Part shown: piece by piece, positions 62,878-64,000 of the stretch
How positions within the stretch are numbered: position 1 is the stretch's first letter
Layout of the letters: each line of letters starts with the position of its first letter
Assembly (NCBI GenBank): GCA_009746045.1
Contig: RPFO01001898.1
Span: forward strand, 186,001-250,000
DNA: 64,000 bases
Direction: 5' to 3'
Source of the DNA: Mesostigma viride
Lineage: Eukaryota; Streptophyta; Mesostigmatophyceae; Mesostigmatales; Mesostigmataceae
The notes under the pieces: generated by a model
Seen by the model: the letters and a program-made list of their open reading frames with translations, nothing else
What the model was told of the DNA's origin: nothing
The model's database searches: none
Position numbers and translations under genes: made by a program

Positions 62878-64000
62878 CTAGCCGTGCCGTGGGTCAAAGT
62901 ACACTGCCATGACATGCTCTAATTCCATTTTTGTGGTGTCACGGCTGCTCAACACAACAGCTGCATGGAACTTGCTCTTAGACATGCCCTGGCAATTTTT
63001 CGGGGCTACCCATGAGTCGTGGACAACAAAATGGCCGGATCTATGCATGTGCAGTATAACGTCCGGTTCATCCATCCCGTCCAAGTGGTTGGCGTCAATA
63101 TACCCAGCAACTTTACTTACTATATTGTTGGGGTCAGTGAGACCACCCCCTTGTGGAATTTATGGTGCTTGGCATACAAAATGCGACCCTCTTCCAAAAG
63201 CTGAGGGGTGTTGCCTACATCAAAAATCTTCTTGAAATGGCCATCGCCAGCATCTGAGTCTTTCATGCAATACCCTGTCATGCCCGCGTAACAATGCATA
63301 TTGTTCTCTGCCAATTTGGTAGCACGGACAGTTGCCCCTGGTGGGGTTCTGCCCCACCACCCCAAGGCCTCTGAAATGCTACGCCTCACGTAACAATCTC
63401 TGCAAGTGTACACAGTGACCACGCCTTGGATATGTAACTTTCCGGCGGTACGTCCACGTTCACACACGCAAAGGCCACGTTTGGCATGCTTGTCACACCA
63501 TGCTACAAAAGGGACAATGACAGTGTCGTCAACATCGCTGCCCCAGGGGGGTTGATGGTAATGCTAACATCTAGCCAGCAAAATTCATGGTCTAGGGTTA
63601 TCTTGTTGGGTTTAATTGTGGCCTTTCCATCAACAAAGTCAGGGCACGTTGGCAAAACATCTGCATCATCTTCAGCAACACGACGCCTTTGGCGCGGACG
63701 CGGAGCAGGGGCAGCCGCAGCTGGGGCTGGTAGTGCAGGCGCAACTGGTGCAGGGGCGGCTGGTGCAGCAGCAGCTGATGCAGGGGCAGCTGGTGGGGCA
63801 GGCGCTGGACCTGGTGCAGCAGCAGCTGGCGGGGCAGGCGCAGGAACTGGTGGAGGGCCAGCAGGCGGGGGCTGCCCTTGGCCAGGTGCTGATCGCAGAA
63901 ATATTATACCAGAAGACCTAGCACCAGCATTGGAAGGACCAACACCACCAGCATTAGAAGGCCCTTCACCAAAGGCCAATCGGCGCCGGGGAATTGGACC
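62878..64000 (-). pseudogene. HUH Rep-type endonuclease gene (Replitron/CRESS-Rep-like), open at the window edge
   Basis: Three minus-strand frames form one protein of about 370 residues if two homopolymer shifts are allowed, at a C run near 63546 and a G run near 63145. A long Pro/Ala-rich N terminus is followed by motif I (LDVSITINPP, near 63550-63580), motif II (KLHIQG, His-x-Gln at 63426-63434) and motif III (GYCMKD, Tyr-x-x-Lys at 63261-63272). These are the three rolling-circle Rep motifs in correct order and spacing. The C-terminal part is of unknown fold and stops at 62878. No helicase domain is visible. Upstream the frame is open to the window edge, so the start is unknown. Such proteins nick single strands during rolling-circle replication or transposition. 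Confidence 0.7.

Overview
This window looks like repeat-rich nuclear DNA from a eukaryote, most plausibly a green alga or another protist. I infer that from the elements present and cannot name a species. There are no bacterial operons, rRNA genes, complete tRNA genes or CRISPR arrays. Nearly all of the 64 kb is transposable elements nested inside one another, and I found no confident host gene.

Layout. (1) 1-780 is G/T-skewed low-complexity DNA. (2) 864-5666 is an ORF1-like retroelement gene cut by a TTAA-targeting DNA element (A, 1832-5281), whose right terminal inverted repeat is split by a second TTAA element (B, 3554-5274). (3) 5994-34374 is one minus-strand Gypsy LTR retrotransposon (Gypsy-1, target duplication CCTTG). 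It holds three insertions: plus-strand Copia-1 (7785-15268, duplication CACAC), minus-strand Copia-2a (15982-25513, duplication GCCAC) carrying TTAA element C (20661-22348), and a tandem repeat pair (25960-28291). (4) 34682-50559 is a probable TTAA element (G) with a PHD-finger ORF. It is split by plus-strand Gypsy-2 (34913-48138, duplication GTTGG), which itself contains a foldback palindrome (35707-36419), TTAA element F (38906-40249) and element E (about 43822-45547). (5) 50564-54718 is unassigned DNA with a second long/short tandem pair. (6) 54719-62548 is Copia-2b (duplication AAAGG), the best-preserved element. (7) 62641-62860 is a minisatellite, followed by a minus-strand HUH Rep-type endonuclease gene that runs off the right edge.

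Most notable: Copia-1 and Copia-2 form one divergent lineage. Their LTRs end in AGTT...AACT instead of TG...CA. Each has an extra ORF before gag. The retropepsin-like domain lies after the integrase rather than before it. The integrase D-to-E spacing is 29 residues, and the RT active site reads HGDD instead of YVDD. In Copia-2 gag and pol share one frame, separated by a single UGA. A second theme is a set of TTAA-targeting non-autonomous elements, one of which has its exact empty site in the same window. A third is the HUH Rep gene with no helicase seen, which resembles Replitron or CRESS-type Reps.

Many reading frames break exactly at G or C homopolymers, even in elements whose LTRs are almost identical. 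Some apparent pseudogenes may therefore reflect homopolymer errors in the assembly.
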